Assembly (NCBI GenBank): GCA_043228905.1
Contig: JBHGNT010000021.1
Location: 1,860,001 to 1,924,000 of the forward strand
Reading direction: 5' to 3'
Source of the DNA: Azolla caroliniana
Lineage: Eukaryota > Polypodiophyta
DNA: 64,000 nt
Both the position numbers and the translations under genes were made by a program. Positions 10,889 through 21,070 of this stretch are shown one piece after another. Every line of letters starts with the position of its first letter. Positions within the stretch are counted from its first letter, which is position 1. The notes below the pieces were generated by a model that did no database searches, had not been told where the DNA came from, and saw nothing but the letters and a program-made list of their open reading frames with translations.

Positions 10889-13007
10889 TCTTCTCGGCTT
10901 TCGCCCCCGAGGGTCTCGCGGTTCCGCTCATGGTTCGGTCTCACCGTCAGGAACTGGACCGAGTGACGCCCATCCTGGCTCTTGACCCTTGCATAGGCCG
11001 AGCCGTTGTCCAGCACCTTGGTCTCCATCCGTGCTGCCGTGATGTACGGTTCTCCTAGTATAACCGGATGTGAGGACGTCTCTTGCACGAAGAAGTGATG
11101 GTCAATCTCAACATCGCCGATCTTTACTTGTAAATTCGGGTAGGCTCCATGCATATCTTCGGTGGCACGCGTCGCTGCCCGTATTTTCCACCCGTGCTTG
11201 GTGTTGATCGACCATTTCCCCTTCTTGTAGAAGTCCATGGACATCAAATTGATTTCTGAACTGTGGTCCACCAACGCCACCACCGGTTCATGAACATCTC
11301 CGATCTTCACGGGGGTCTCCATGGTTGCTCTGGCCCAGTGCGGCCTCGAATAGTGGCTCTCCGCCAACTCGTCTTCCAGCGCCATGTCCTCTATGTGTGT
11401 CGTCCGCACCTTCACCGGCTTCTCCGGTTCTGTCTCCGTCGACAACCTCTTCCTCTTCACCAAGTCTACGATGGAGTCATGGAACTCCTTCTTGGCGATC
11501 TCGAGCACTTCCCTCAGCGACAGTTCCACCTTGCTGTCGTGGATTCGTTCTTCCAGGACCTTTCGCAGGTCCGTGGATTTTTCGATTTTTGTGTCCAGCC
11601 GGTACCCACCCTTCTTGGGATTATCCTGGGCGCCGGTTACACCGGCCTCATTCCGCCTTTGCCCGAATCGAGTTTCATATCGTTGCAAGGGCCCGGCCCC
11701 TCCGGTTTTTCCTACCCGCTTGTCCTCCACTAGAGCCTCGTAGTTTTGACAAGCGGCTTCGACGAAGCCCGTCTTTTCTTCCACCGGGTCACTCCACCCG
11801 GTTACCTCCCGGACCCGTTTTTCCGCGCGATCCGCCTCTTCTTTCCTTAGTCGTGCGCCGGCGAGGCCTTCTAGCACCTCGGCCAGAACCCAACTTTGTT
11901 CATCTTCGGGGCCTTGCCACCTCCGACCCGAATACCAGCTGACGTCGAGTAGTGGACGGTCTCCGCGTGACGAGCCGCCACCTCCTCCATCAGCCTTTTC
12001 ATACCTCCTCGCCTGACGTTCAGGTCCAAGGCCCTTCGGGTCTCGCTGGCGTGCACCCGTCCGTTCCACAGGTACACCACGTTGCTTCTCATCGCCTCAG
12101 CGAAGTCCCCGCAGTCCTTCCGGATGTGGCCAACCGCGTCACACCACATGCACTTGTTTCCAGCCAGAGGTCGTCGGTCACGATCCTGTTCGCTACCGTC
12201 CCTCTGTGCCTGGGCGATCTGGAGATCCTTTACGATCCGCGTCAGTTCCTCCAGAGCTGCTCCCCCAGACGAGCCCTTGACCATGCCGGTCGAAGCCGAT
12301 CCGGTCTCGAGCCAATCTCGGGTCTCTTCCCTTCGCGTTGGTGGTGTTGGCTCGAGCTTCCTTGCTACGACAGAGCCCGCCCCTGTCGATCCTTTGTCAA
12401 CCCATTCCCGTCGTTTGTCGAAACGGCCACAGACCCTTTTCACCACGGCCCAGTCGGCCGTCAGCCTGTCATCAGTCTCCAATAGGAGGCCTACCTGCTC
12501 CCGATCCCGCTCGTCAACTGACTTAACAAACAATAGGACACGGCTTGTGTCTAGAACGGTCCGGTCAAGCACCGAGAGGCGCGCGAAGCGTTCCTCAAAC
12601 TCCCAGAGGAGCACTGGTGCGTTCCTTCCTTTGTCGGGGGTCTCCACCCACTCCATGAAGTCCCGCTTCGAAAGTCGAAGCGCATCTTCAAGCCTGTATT
12701 TTTCGAGGAGCTGACCTTCGAACTCCTCCCAGGTCATGCTCTTGGCCCGTACCTCGAGCACCTCCGTATGGATGCCCGACATCGCCACTCGAGGGAATCT
12801 GGCTAGACGCCTCTCTTCTGGAATGTCCCTCATTACCATCTCAGCCCGGTAGGACGCCAAGTAGCTCGTGGCATCCTTCCCACTAAACCGGCCGATCGTA
12901 CCGACAACCGCCTCGATAGCCCTATCAAGGGCGCCGGTGCCTTCGTGCGCACTCACTATACGGTCCACAGCCGAAGCCATGGCTTCTGCGAGGTCCGACC
13001 CCCTCAT
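10882..13007 (-). pseudogene. gag-pro: Element A gag-protease, one frameshift
   Basis: ATG at 13007 (MRGSDLAEAMAS) starts the capsid region, followed by CCHC knuckle CMWCDAVGHIRKDC near 12140. At about 11885 the sequence FWP-RC-stop shows a single-base frameshift where relatives read FWPTMLEGLAGA. The downstream frame (from about 12069, stop at 10882) carries the retropepsin VDHSSEINLMS. The active-site glycine is replaced by Ser here, where E1/E4 have DHGSE. Pol is in the -1 frame at the terminal T-run (10884-10888). Confidence 0.85.
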
Positions 13008-13028
13008 CTTCTACTCCTTTGCCGCCTG

Positions 13029-13046
13029 TTCTCGTCGGGTTCACCA
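13029..13046 (-). other. Element A primer binding site
   Basis: TGGTGAACCCGACGAGAA, 5 bp from the LTR edge. It differs by one base from the motif shared by E1, E3, E4, F and T1. Confidence 0.65.
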
Positions 13047-13051
13047 AAAGA

Positions 13052-13728
13052 TGTCGCGTTATTACGCGCGTGCGTGGAGAACAAGGCGGGACCACTAGGG
13101 TCTTGGACCGAGGAATAGGTGAGAAAAGGGGAGGAAAGAGAGAGACGCTCACTCACGTATAGACAAAGAAGCGCACGGGAACGCGGCCCAACAACACAGG
13201 AGACACGAGTTGAGAACACTAGCGTATGTAAATAAAAAAAATATGTATGTATGCAGACGACTAGAACGGTTACAGCCGATGAGGTCGGCGAGATGGATGC
13301 TGACGCCTGATCACCCACGCACACAGGGGAGCAAGATGGAGATTCTGTCGGAAGCACACAGGCGTTCCACGGAGCAGAATCAGCCTCCTGAGAACCTGCG
13401 CAAAAGAAAGCTATGGAGAACGACAGAGAAGAAGAGCTCGGTCCCAGTCCGACAACACTTCGTCCCCTCTAGCGCGCGATACCCTCTCTCCCCGTTGCCC
13501 TCTCTTTTATAGCTCAAGGAGGGAGACCGTTTCACTCGTTTACATCACATTAATTCTCTGTCCTTTCGGACAGAGATACCCCTCGATTCTCCCTATAGAA
13601 TATTGCTACTTAGGATTTGACTTTTGTGCCTACCTATCTACCATACAACAAGGGGCGTGTCCACGTGTAAGGGCCGGTTCACATACGCTATACACGGTTT
13701 GCACCTGGGGACGGTTTTCTTCACGACA
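13052..13728 (-). repeat. Element A 5' LTR (677 bp)
   Basis: TGTCGCGTTATTACG...CTTCACGACA. It contains a plus-strand TTTTATAGC block near 13504. It shares termini and the GGGACC..GGGTCTTGGACC block with other family LTRs, but most of its body differs. Confidence 0.88.
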
Positions 13729-14342
13729 ACGGACAGGAAATTCCTGGATGCGTAATCGACGGCGGCTCAGGCGTCAATGTAATTAGCGCGAAAACTTGCG
13801 AGCAGTTAGGCATTTCAGAATGGGAGGCTTGCCCATTCTGGCTCCGAATGGCAGATACCCCCTCAGTACGACCATTGGGGTTAAATCGCAAAATAGGCAT
13901 TATCGTGGACGGACACCGCTTCGACATCTCGGCGGTCGTCCTTGCCTTAGACGCCCCAGGGGCGTACCCAGTGCTTCTGGACAAACCATGGCTTCGGGCA
14001 GCAAATATCAAGTAGAGCTGGCAACACAAGTGTATCAGTTTCCGACATGGACACACCAAGGTTCGCGTACCTACGGAAGGAAGCACGCCACAACCCACTA
14101 GCTCAAGAAGAGCCCCCCGTACCCGGACCGCCCACACACGACGACTGCGACACCGGGAGAAACCAGTTCGACCAAATAGGGGAGCCACACCACGATGCAC
14201 CTACGGGCCCTACGTCACCTCCGGACGCGAACACCGCATCATAGCCAAACATCCGGGCCATTTTGGAAGAGGATTAACGGGATGGGTCCGACGTGCCAGG
14301 GCACTGTCCCACAGGCGTGCCAGGTGTTGTCTGCCGGAATAG
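13729..14342 (+). pseudogene. Element X protease and C-terminal part of gag-pro
   Basis: Continuation of the X ORF after element A. The frame gives a retropepsin with active site VIDGGSGVNVIS, then a hydrophobic core and PVLLDKPWLRAANIK, typical of plant gag-aspartyl proteases. TAG at 14013-14015 interrupts NIK-SWQHKC, where CAG is expected. The frame stays open to TAG at 14340-14342, through a basic tail (KHPGHFGRGLTGW). No RT, RNase H or integrase follows, only LTR-like promoter sequence. X may therefore be a gag-pro-only element or an internally deleted copy. Confidence 0.75.
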
Positions 14343-14760
14343 TAATCGACGGACAAGAGAGTAGGAATAAGAAATAATATAAGATCATAACGCATGTAAC
14401 GGTTCACGCAGGAAGCGTGAACGGCTAGATAGACCCTGCGTATATAAAGGGCAGAAAACCTCGGATAGAGGAGCGTGTAATTTTGGGAATGTAAAGAAAC
14501 GTATCATAATAGAATTCCATCTTCTCTGAAAGTCTGTGTATAGCTACGGCTAATCCACTGTGTGTCTGGAATACCTGAGCGTGTAAGAACGTAAGTGTAA
14601 CCCTTGATAAGGAGTCGGTTGTAGCCGTCTCCCTTATACGCTGATAGGTTATAGGGAACATTCCCCTATGCATTACGCATAGACGCCTATTCGTTGTTCC
14701 ACAACCACTTGGAGGTCTAGGTCGAAGGACTGACCGTGGACTGTGTTCCTAATCGGCAAC
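14343..14760 (+). repeat. Probable 3' LTR or promoter region of element X
   Basis: Non-coding stretch right after the X ORF. It has an 8-bp perfect inverted repeat GTTCACGC/GCGTGAAC (14402-14422) about 20 bp upstream of TATATAAAG (14441-14449). This layout suits an LTR U3 promoter. No second copy is in the window, so LTR limits cannot be set. Confidence 0.4.
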
Positions 14761-15168
14761 ATATATCTCGTTATGAAACTCTAATCGAGGGCTTTCTCAC
14801 ACTTGTCTTTGTGCCCAATTCTGTTGCTGATAGAGAGCGCAACAACAAAAACGAATTCGCTTCTTCTTCTTCCCCTCTCCACTCTTGCTTTTTTCTTCCC
14901 CTCCTCTCTCTTTCTCTCTCTCTCTAGCTCTCTTCTCTCTCTCTTCATTGTGATACAAGGTATGGGGTATAGCTCCTTCAAAGGTTTTAATTTTTTCCCA
15001 CAATGCCCTTCATTCAAATTGCTCACTTGTTTTTACCAATTCCCCAAATAGCCCTTCGTTAACAATTATTGCTCTCTCTCTATCTACTAGCTATGGGCCC
15101 AACTCCAGCTCGATCCGAATTGAACTGATAACGCTTGGCTTAACGGGTCCAAATAAATTTAATGGTTG
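14761..15168. other. Unassigned spacer with CT-rich tract
   Basis: No gene or element is recognised. It contains a pyrimidine-rich microsatellite-like tract (about 14868-14946), followed by AT-rich sequence up to the copia target site. Confidence 0.5.
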
Positions 15169-15173
15169 GTTTG

Positions 15174-15588
15174 TGTAAACGATTACTTGCGGAAGCGTTA
15201 GAAAACAGAGAAGGTAGGGAATACACCGGGTACACAGGAGAGACAGAGAGAGCAGCACTTCAAGGCTATATTCAAAAAACGATAAAAACACTCTGTACAT
15301 ACAACTATGCTTAGTAGCATTATTTATTCAAGTCCTCGTGGGACTGACAGAAGTACCGGGTACTTCAATGCTCACACTAGCATCTGACACTTACTACGAG
15401 ACTATAATTGCCTAGTAGTCTACACTAATACTAGGCTTCCGGTTACTGATTGGATATGGCTAACCGGCTCCCCAGCTCACCGGCTCTATTGCTTGCCGGC
15501 TCGGTTGCTCACAGCTTACTGATCCGTCTCGCTTGCCCGCTCAGGCTTATTTAGCCGATTCGGCTCCAGTTGAGCTTGCCGCTCAACA
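15174..15588 (-). repeat. Copia 3' LTR (415 bp)
   Basis: Starts TGTAAACGATTACTTGCGG and ends GCCGCTCAACA; matches 20513-20917 with small indels and substitutions. The minus-strand polypurine tract is at 15589-15600. Confidence 0.93.
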
Positions 15589-15675
15589 CTCCCCCTCAAG
15601 CTCAACTTGAGGTTGGATCTTAGTGTCAGTGTCTGTGGCAGCCAGTTCTTCCAACCGACCTCTCCTGGCGTCACT

Positions 15676-16608
15676 TCACCTTGCTCGCGCTCCTCGTCTG
15701 GTCCGATTCTGTTTGCTGCGACCCCTCTTGTTCTGCGCGCCTCGACTTTCTCGGTCGGTATGTTTGCTCAATAGGCCCCTCTTAGCTCCTTCGCTGGTAT
15801 GACTCCGACGCTTATCGATCCATCGGTTTCTCCGCGATGGCATCAACTTCCGCTGCATCTGTGTCTGCTTGGCCTTGAATTGATCCGGTTCTTCCGAATC
15901 TGTCTTTTGAACCGAATCAACTATCTCCGATTCGTTCCAGCTCTTATCCGAATCGGTTGCTCCCGATTCATCTTCTGGTCCCAAGCCCTTTACCACATCG
16001 GACCATGTCCGGGTCTTGGCCTTCTTCCTTCGGTCGGCTCTGTCCTTATTGACTCTGCCGCCTTCTGTTCTTCCCTCACCGACGCAATCGGCAGTCTCTT
16101 TGCCTTTGCCCGTTCCGGTGTCTCTGCCCGTTCTCCCCCTCAAGTGTGGCACGTCGAGATGCTGAACACCAAGCATGTCGGTAAAGTGTTGCAACTTGTC
16201 CGATCTGAGCGGCTTGGTGATGATGTCGGCAACTTGCCGATCCGTGTGAACATACCGTAGTTCAACGTCACTGCTCAGGACCCGCTCATGCACAAAGTGA
16301 TAATGCACTTCTATGTGCTTCGTGCGAGCATGGAACACAGGGTTCTTGGCGAGTTGCATGCTGCTTAGGTTGTCGCAGTAGACCAGAATCAGGGTCGGTA
16401 CCTCGATCTGTAAGTCTTGCAGCAGTCGCCGAAGCCAAATGGCTTCACAGGTGGCAATGGTAGCGCCCCGATACTTAGCCTCAGTGCTCGACAGAGCAAC
16501 TGTTGGCTGCTTTTTGCTCCTCCACGCAACAACCGTGCTACCTAGGGAAAACATGTAACCAAAGGTTGATCGGCGATCTGATGCATCGCCGGCCCAGTTG
16601 GCATCCAT
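15676..16608 (-). pseudogene. Copia RNase H with long C-terminal extension
   Basis: Open frame with the copia RNase H signature: [55 protein letters not shown] and VADIITKPL, ending [10 protein letters not shown]. Copia polyproteins normally stop near this point. Here the frame continues for about 170 residues of low-complexity, Lys/Arg/Asp/Glu/Ser-rich sequence to a stop at 15676, near the polypurine tract. The upstream link to RT (16609-16806) contains stops, so the polyprotein is broken. Confidence 0.85.
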
Positions 16609-16806
16609 GTAACCGACGAGCTCTTCGGTTATACCTCACCAGTATAACATTCCTCGATCCTTCGTGCCACTTACATATCGCAGTATCCGCTGCCCACACT
16701 GAAGGTGCTCCACGGTCGGCTTCTGCATGAACTGACTTATCATTCCGACCGGATAGCTGATGTCAGGGCGTGTGATAGTCAGGTAAATAAGGCTTCCGGC
16801 AATTTG

Positions 16807-17640
16807 TCAGAACCGTTTCTCGTTGCAGGCTGGTCCGGAGTTGGGACAGAGCTTCTGGTTCCGGTCCAAGGGTGTGGAGACAGGTCGGCATTCTGTCATG
16901 CCGAACTTGTACAACATATTCAAGACGTAATGTCGTTGTGAGAGTAATATGCCGTCGGGGGTTCGGATCACCTCGATCCCAAGAAAATAATGAAGGTCCC
17001 CTAGGTCCTTCATCTCAAATGTGTCCGACAAGAGGGACTTGATGAGGTTGATTTCTGGAACACCCGGTCCGGTGATGACTAGATCATCAACATACAATAG
17101 TATACATACCGGGCCGGCTGAGCCTTGCCGGATGAACAATGAAGAGTCCGATTTGGAGGCCACAAACCCCATCTTACGCAACCGGTGCGTGATCTTCGCA
17201 TTCCAAGCTCGAGGGGCTTGCTTCAGGCTGTACAACGATTTCTTCAGCCGGCATACCGCCGACTTGTTCATCTCCGATTGAAAGACGGGGGGCTGAGTCA
17301 TAAAGACTTCTTCTTCAAGATCACCCTGAAGAAATGCATTCTTCACATCCATCTGGTGAAGATGCCAACCCCTTGCTGCAACAACTGCCAGCACCACACG
17401 AACCGTCGTCATCTTTGCTACCGGAGCGAAGGTCTCATCGTAGTCAATTTCGTGGGTCTGCACATATCCCTTCGCCACTAACCGGGATTTATACCAGTTA
17501 ACAGAACTATCGGCGTTGTACTTTACCTTGTATATCCACTTGCATCCGATCGGTTTACAGTGACGAGGAGGGTCAACCAGGTCCCATGTCTTGTTGACAT
17601 CAAGTGCCCGCATTTCTTCCTCCATAGTGGCACGCCAATT
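16807..17640 (-). pseudogene. Copia reverse transcriptase
   Basis: Reads EEEMRALDVNKTWDLV, CKWIYKVK, RLVAKGYVQ, ETFAPVAKM, MDVKNAFLQGDLEEEV and SLYSLKQAPRAW, then the catalytic LLYVDDLVITG and FLGIEV. All are canonical copia RT blocks, and the YVDD box is intact. The frame ends at 16807 after NEKRF. It is also separated from integrase by a frameshift at about 17645-17670, where the upstream frame reads TQKRPRRQIG instead of joining the EEEMRALD start. Confidence 0.9.
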
Positions 17641-19514
17641 TGTCTCCTTGGCCGCTTTTGCGTAGTCACCTTAGTCATGAACGCATAGTGATGCGCCATG
17701 TACTCATTGTACCCGTACCGCTTGACGGGATCCTTCTGGCGGGTGGACCGACGTAACTCACTGTTACCCGGTTTGAGGCCCTTCTTGGCCGGTTCGGTCT
17801 TCATTGCCGAAGATCCGCCTTTCTCCTTGCCAGAGTCGGATGCACACTGATCCAACTCATCGTTGCCGGTTTCGAATTCCGGCATCTTCTTCTTCCCCTT
17901 CTCTTTGCGCGTGAACCGTCGCCTCGGTTCCTTACGCGGGGAGTGCACGACAGAGTCTCCACTACTCGCTGGTTCCTCATCGGATTGGTCAGATTGACTC
18001 AGTCTCTCATTTGGCCTGCTCAACCGAAACCATTCCGGACTATCATCCTGAGTCCACGTTTCATCATCCTCTACCTGGGCCGGTTCAGGCTCACTAGCCT
18101 CATTCACCAGCACCGGGTCGGATTCGGAAGTCGGAGCCGGTAAGGAGTACCACGATGCCAATTCATCAAACTCGACATCTCGACTAACTCGGACCTGCTT
18201 TGTCCAGGGGTTATAACACTTATAACCCTTTTGCTCTTGAGCATAGCCGATTAGTATGCATTTTTCTGATTTTGCATCCAGCTTCCTCTGCTTCTCTTCC
18301 GGTACATGCACATATGCAATGCTACCGAAGATCTTAAGGTGTCTCAAATTTGGCTTGCGCTCGAAATACAGCTCGTGAGCTGACACCTTGTCACCGATCC
18401 GGTTCTGGATGTAGACAACTGTTCGGACTGCCTCCGCCCAGTAGAATTTGGGCATGCTCTTCTTCTCCAGCATTGCCCTTGCCGCATCAATAAGCGACCG
18501 GTTCTTCCTTTTGGCAACACCATTCTGTTGCGGCGTGTATCTGCAGCTAAACTCTCGCCGAATTCCCTTTTGCTGCAGATAACTGTTGAATTGGCCGGAA
18601 AAGTACTCTTTTCCGCCATCCGATCGCAGGCATTTGATCCTCCTCTACGATTCCCGTTCCACCATGCTTTGGAGACTCCGGAAACACTCGAAGACTTCAC
18701 TCTTCCGCTCAATGAGGTAGATCCATGTGTGCCGCGTATAGTCGTCGATGAAGGAGACGAAATATCGACTCCCGCCAAGACTAACATTTTGTGCCGGTCC
18801 CCACACATCTGAATGGATAAGGTCGTGCTTGTTACGGCTCCGGTTACGTTCGGTGGGGAATGGAAGCCGGTGTTGCTTCCCGAGTTGGCAGGCTTCACAT
18901 AGTTGGGCCTTCCGGCCGCTAAACTTCGGCAAACCGAAAACAACTTGTTTCGTTTGTAGGTCTTGAAGCCTCCGGTAATTGACATGGCCTATCTGCTTGT
19001 GCCACAGGTCGATGTCCGATTCGACCTTCTGTCCTTTTGCAAACAGAGCGGTGCCGATGTCATTGGTGTCGAGGATAAACATCCTCCCGTCTCTGCGCCC
19101 TTGCGCAATAATCTGGCCCTCTTCCTCGATGAAGCACCCGAGGTGCGTAAACCACACCTGCATCCCTTGGTCGACGATCTGTCCGACCGACACCAGGTTC
19201 TTCGTGATTGTCGGAACGTGTAATACGTTCATCAGCTTCCCCTTCTGTCCGACGTGGCTCAAAGGGAATTCTCCGACGTGCACAATTGGGTGAGGAGTGT
19301 CGTCTCCGGTTTCGATTACTCCTAGTTGATCCGGTTTCTCCAAAAAGGAGAACCACTCTTTGTGGTTTGTCATGTGGTTCGACGCACCGGAATCAACATA
19401 CCACACTTCCTCTGATTTGGAAGTGGGCTTCTTCATCGAGTTCGCCTCGTGCTTCATCACCAAGGCTGGCCCGTTACCATTCTTGGATCCTCCCGATCCC
19501 TTCGCGTTGTGCAA
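17641..19514 (-). pseudogene. Copia protease, GAG-pre-integrase and integrase, inactivated
   Basis: In order from 19514: protease (WYVDSGASNHMT), GAG-pre-integrase/HHCC finger (LWHKQIGH, LCEACQLGK), and the integrase core (DVWGP, IDDYTRHTW, RSDGGKEY, TPQQNGVA). The frame is cut after VERES near 18645. The third catalytic residue appears changed: the usual NGVAERKN reads NGVAKRKN near 18510, replacing the DDE glutamate by lysine. The integrase C-terminal domain (FGSIAYVHVPEEKQRKLD, ILIGYAQEQKGYKCYNP) and an acidic linker follow. Confidence 0.9.
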
Positions 19515-20413
19515 GCTTTGCCGACCATCCTTGCCGGCCTTGCCGGATCCGGATTTGTCCGAATCGGCTCTTTTTCTCCAGCACTCGCTTTCTCTGTGGC
19601 CCTTTTTGCCACAGTACTAGCATTCCGTTGTTGACTTCTCTTGGCGTCTTCCGGTGTCGCCATGACTCCCCTGCTTGTGGGAGTCCTGGAACTGCTGTCA
19701 GCACGTTCTCTGTGCCTTTGTTCTCGCTCTTGCCGGCCGCCTCCATTGCGTGCCAACCCGCCTCGTCCACCACGCCCACGGGACCGATCCGCCTCCGTGT
19801 ACAACATCCGGTTGTCAATGGGTGCGCTAGTTGACGCACTGACGTGGTTCTCCTCTACAAGGAGCATCGACTGTAAGTCGAAAAATGACGGCGTATTCTC
19901 CCTTGTACACACCGCCATTCGGAACGCTCTAAACTTAGATGCCAGGCCCCCAAGACAGACCTATACCATCTTGTCTTCCTCTATAGTAACGTTGATAGAG
20001 GCAAGAGAGTCACAGATCTCTTTGATCCAGGCCGTGTAATCCGCCACCGACATGTCCTTCTGTCGAACATTTCTCAACTCCTATCGGAGTTGCAGCTTCC
20101 GGGCTGTAGTGCTCGCGGCGAAAACCTTCTTCAGGTTCTCCCAAGCCTCCTTCGGCGTCTTGGCGTCTCGGATGTGGCTCAGCAGCTGGTCTTCGACACT
20201 GGACGTGAAGTAGTACATCATTGTACTTGCCGATTGTTCCCACACTGGGAAGTCCTTATGTGCCGCATCAAGTGCTGTTTCGTTGGCTCCTTCGACGAAA
20301 CTCAAGTAGCCATGCCCAAGCAGGTACTGGTGCATCTTATACGACCAAGATGCATAGTTGGATCTGTCGAGTTTCTCCACAGGGAGCGAGCTAGCCATCC
20401 CTCTATCCATCAC
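19515..20413 (-). pseudogene. Copia gag
   Basis: ATG near 20413 (residues ASSLPVEKLDRSNYASW) opens a UBN2/copia gag region (PVWEQSASTMMYYFTSSV, AKTPKEAWENLKKVF). It is stopped after RKLQLR at 20081. Gag continues (DYTAWIKEICDSLASI, YTRENTPSFFDLQ-like) in broken frames. The CCHC knuckle near 19575-19620 reads C-stop-YC-GKKGHRESEC, with a TAG where tryptophan is usual. Confidence 0.85.
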
Positions 20414-20494
20414 TTCTTTGTCTGCTGTTTTACGACCTGTTAGGGTTTGCTTTCAAGCGTTTGTTGGCTCCAGAGGTTCTCAACCCTCGCACTT

Positions 20495-20512
20495 TGATAC
20501 CATGTAAACGAT
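20495..20512 (-). other. Copia primer binding site
   Basis: TGGTATCAAAGTGCGAGG directly abuts the 5' LTR on the minus strand. It matches the plant initiator tRNA-Met site TGGTATCAGAGC with one early difference. Confidence 0.9.
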
Positions 20513-20917
20513 TACTTGCGGAAGCGTTAGAAAACAGAGAAGGTATGGAATACACTGAGTACACGGGAGAGACAGAGAGAGTAGCACTTCAAGGCTATAT
20601 TCAAAAAACAATAAAAACACTCTGTACATACAACTATGCTCAGTAGCATTATTTATACAAGTCCTCGTGGGACTGACAGAAGTACCACGTACTTCAATGC
20701 TCACACGAGCATCTGACACTTACTGCAAGACTATAATTGCCTAGTAGTCTACACTAATACTAGGCTTCCGGTTACTGATTCGATCCGGCTAACCGGCTCC
20801 CCAGCTCACCGGCTTTGTTGCTTGCTAGCTCGGTTGCTCACAGCTTACCGATTCGTCTCGCTTGCCGGCTCAGGCTTATTTAGCCGATCCGGCTCCAGTT
20901 GAGCTTGCCGCTCAACA
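20513..20917 (-). repeat. Copia 5' LTR (405 bp)
   Basis: Partner of 15174-15588; ends GCCGCTCAACA and is followed by target repeat GTTTG. Confidence 0.93.
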
Positions 20918-20922
20918 GTTTG

Positions 20923-20998
20923 GTTTAGATTTTTTAATAAATGGTTCGGTTTTAGTTTGGTTTGGTTCTAAAACTCGGGTTTATCGGTTTATAGGTTT
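20923..20998. repeat. GGTTTGGTTT-rich spacer (left of LINE)
   Basis: Short degenerate repeats of GGTTCGGTTTnGTTTGG. The same sequence type resumes on the other side of the LINE at 27665, so copia and LINE both landed in one AT-rich spacer. Confidence 0.6.
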
Positions 20999-21070
20999 AA
21001 ATGGTTTGGTTTTTGTTTTTTGAAAAGATATCTTGTCATTAGTATAAACAATTTACAAGATTTTAAACCT

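Larger units (their letters stand above)
8078..13728 (-). mobile_element. Element A, Ty3/gypsy LTR retrotransposon (main body)
   Basis: Minus-strand element with a complete 5' LTR (13052-13728), primer site, gag-pro and a pol truncated in integrase by E1. Only 127 bp of its 3' LTR remain, at 1129-1255. It interrupts X in codon HG: ACGG is found on both sides (1125-1128 and 13729-13732), and removing A restores X's frame exactly. Confidence 0.88.
15174..20917 (-). mobile_element. Ty1/copia retrotransposon, complete but inactivated
   Basis: LTRs of 415 and 405 bp (TGTAAACG...CTCAACA) flank a minus-strand gag-pol. A perfect 5-bp target duplication GTTTG lies at 15169-15173 and 20918-20922. The primer site TGGTATCAAAGTGC next to the 5' LTR fits initiator tRNA-Met. 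The polypurine tract TTGAGGGGGAG abuts the 3' LTR. Gag, integrase and the RT region all carry disabling changes. Confidence 0.95.

Noticed and set aside
15799-16260. Plus-strand ORF over the copia RNase H as a host gene
   Set aside because: It is antisense to recognisable copia coding sequence and has no motif.
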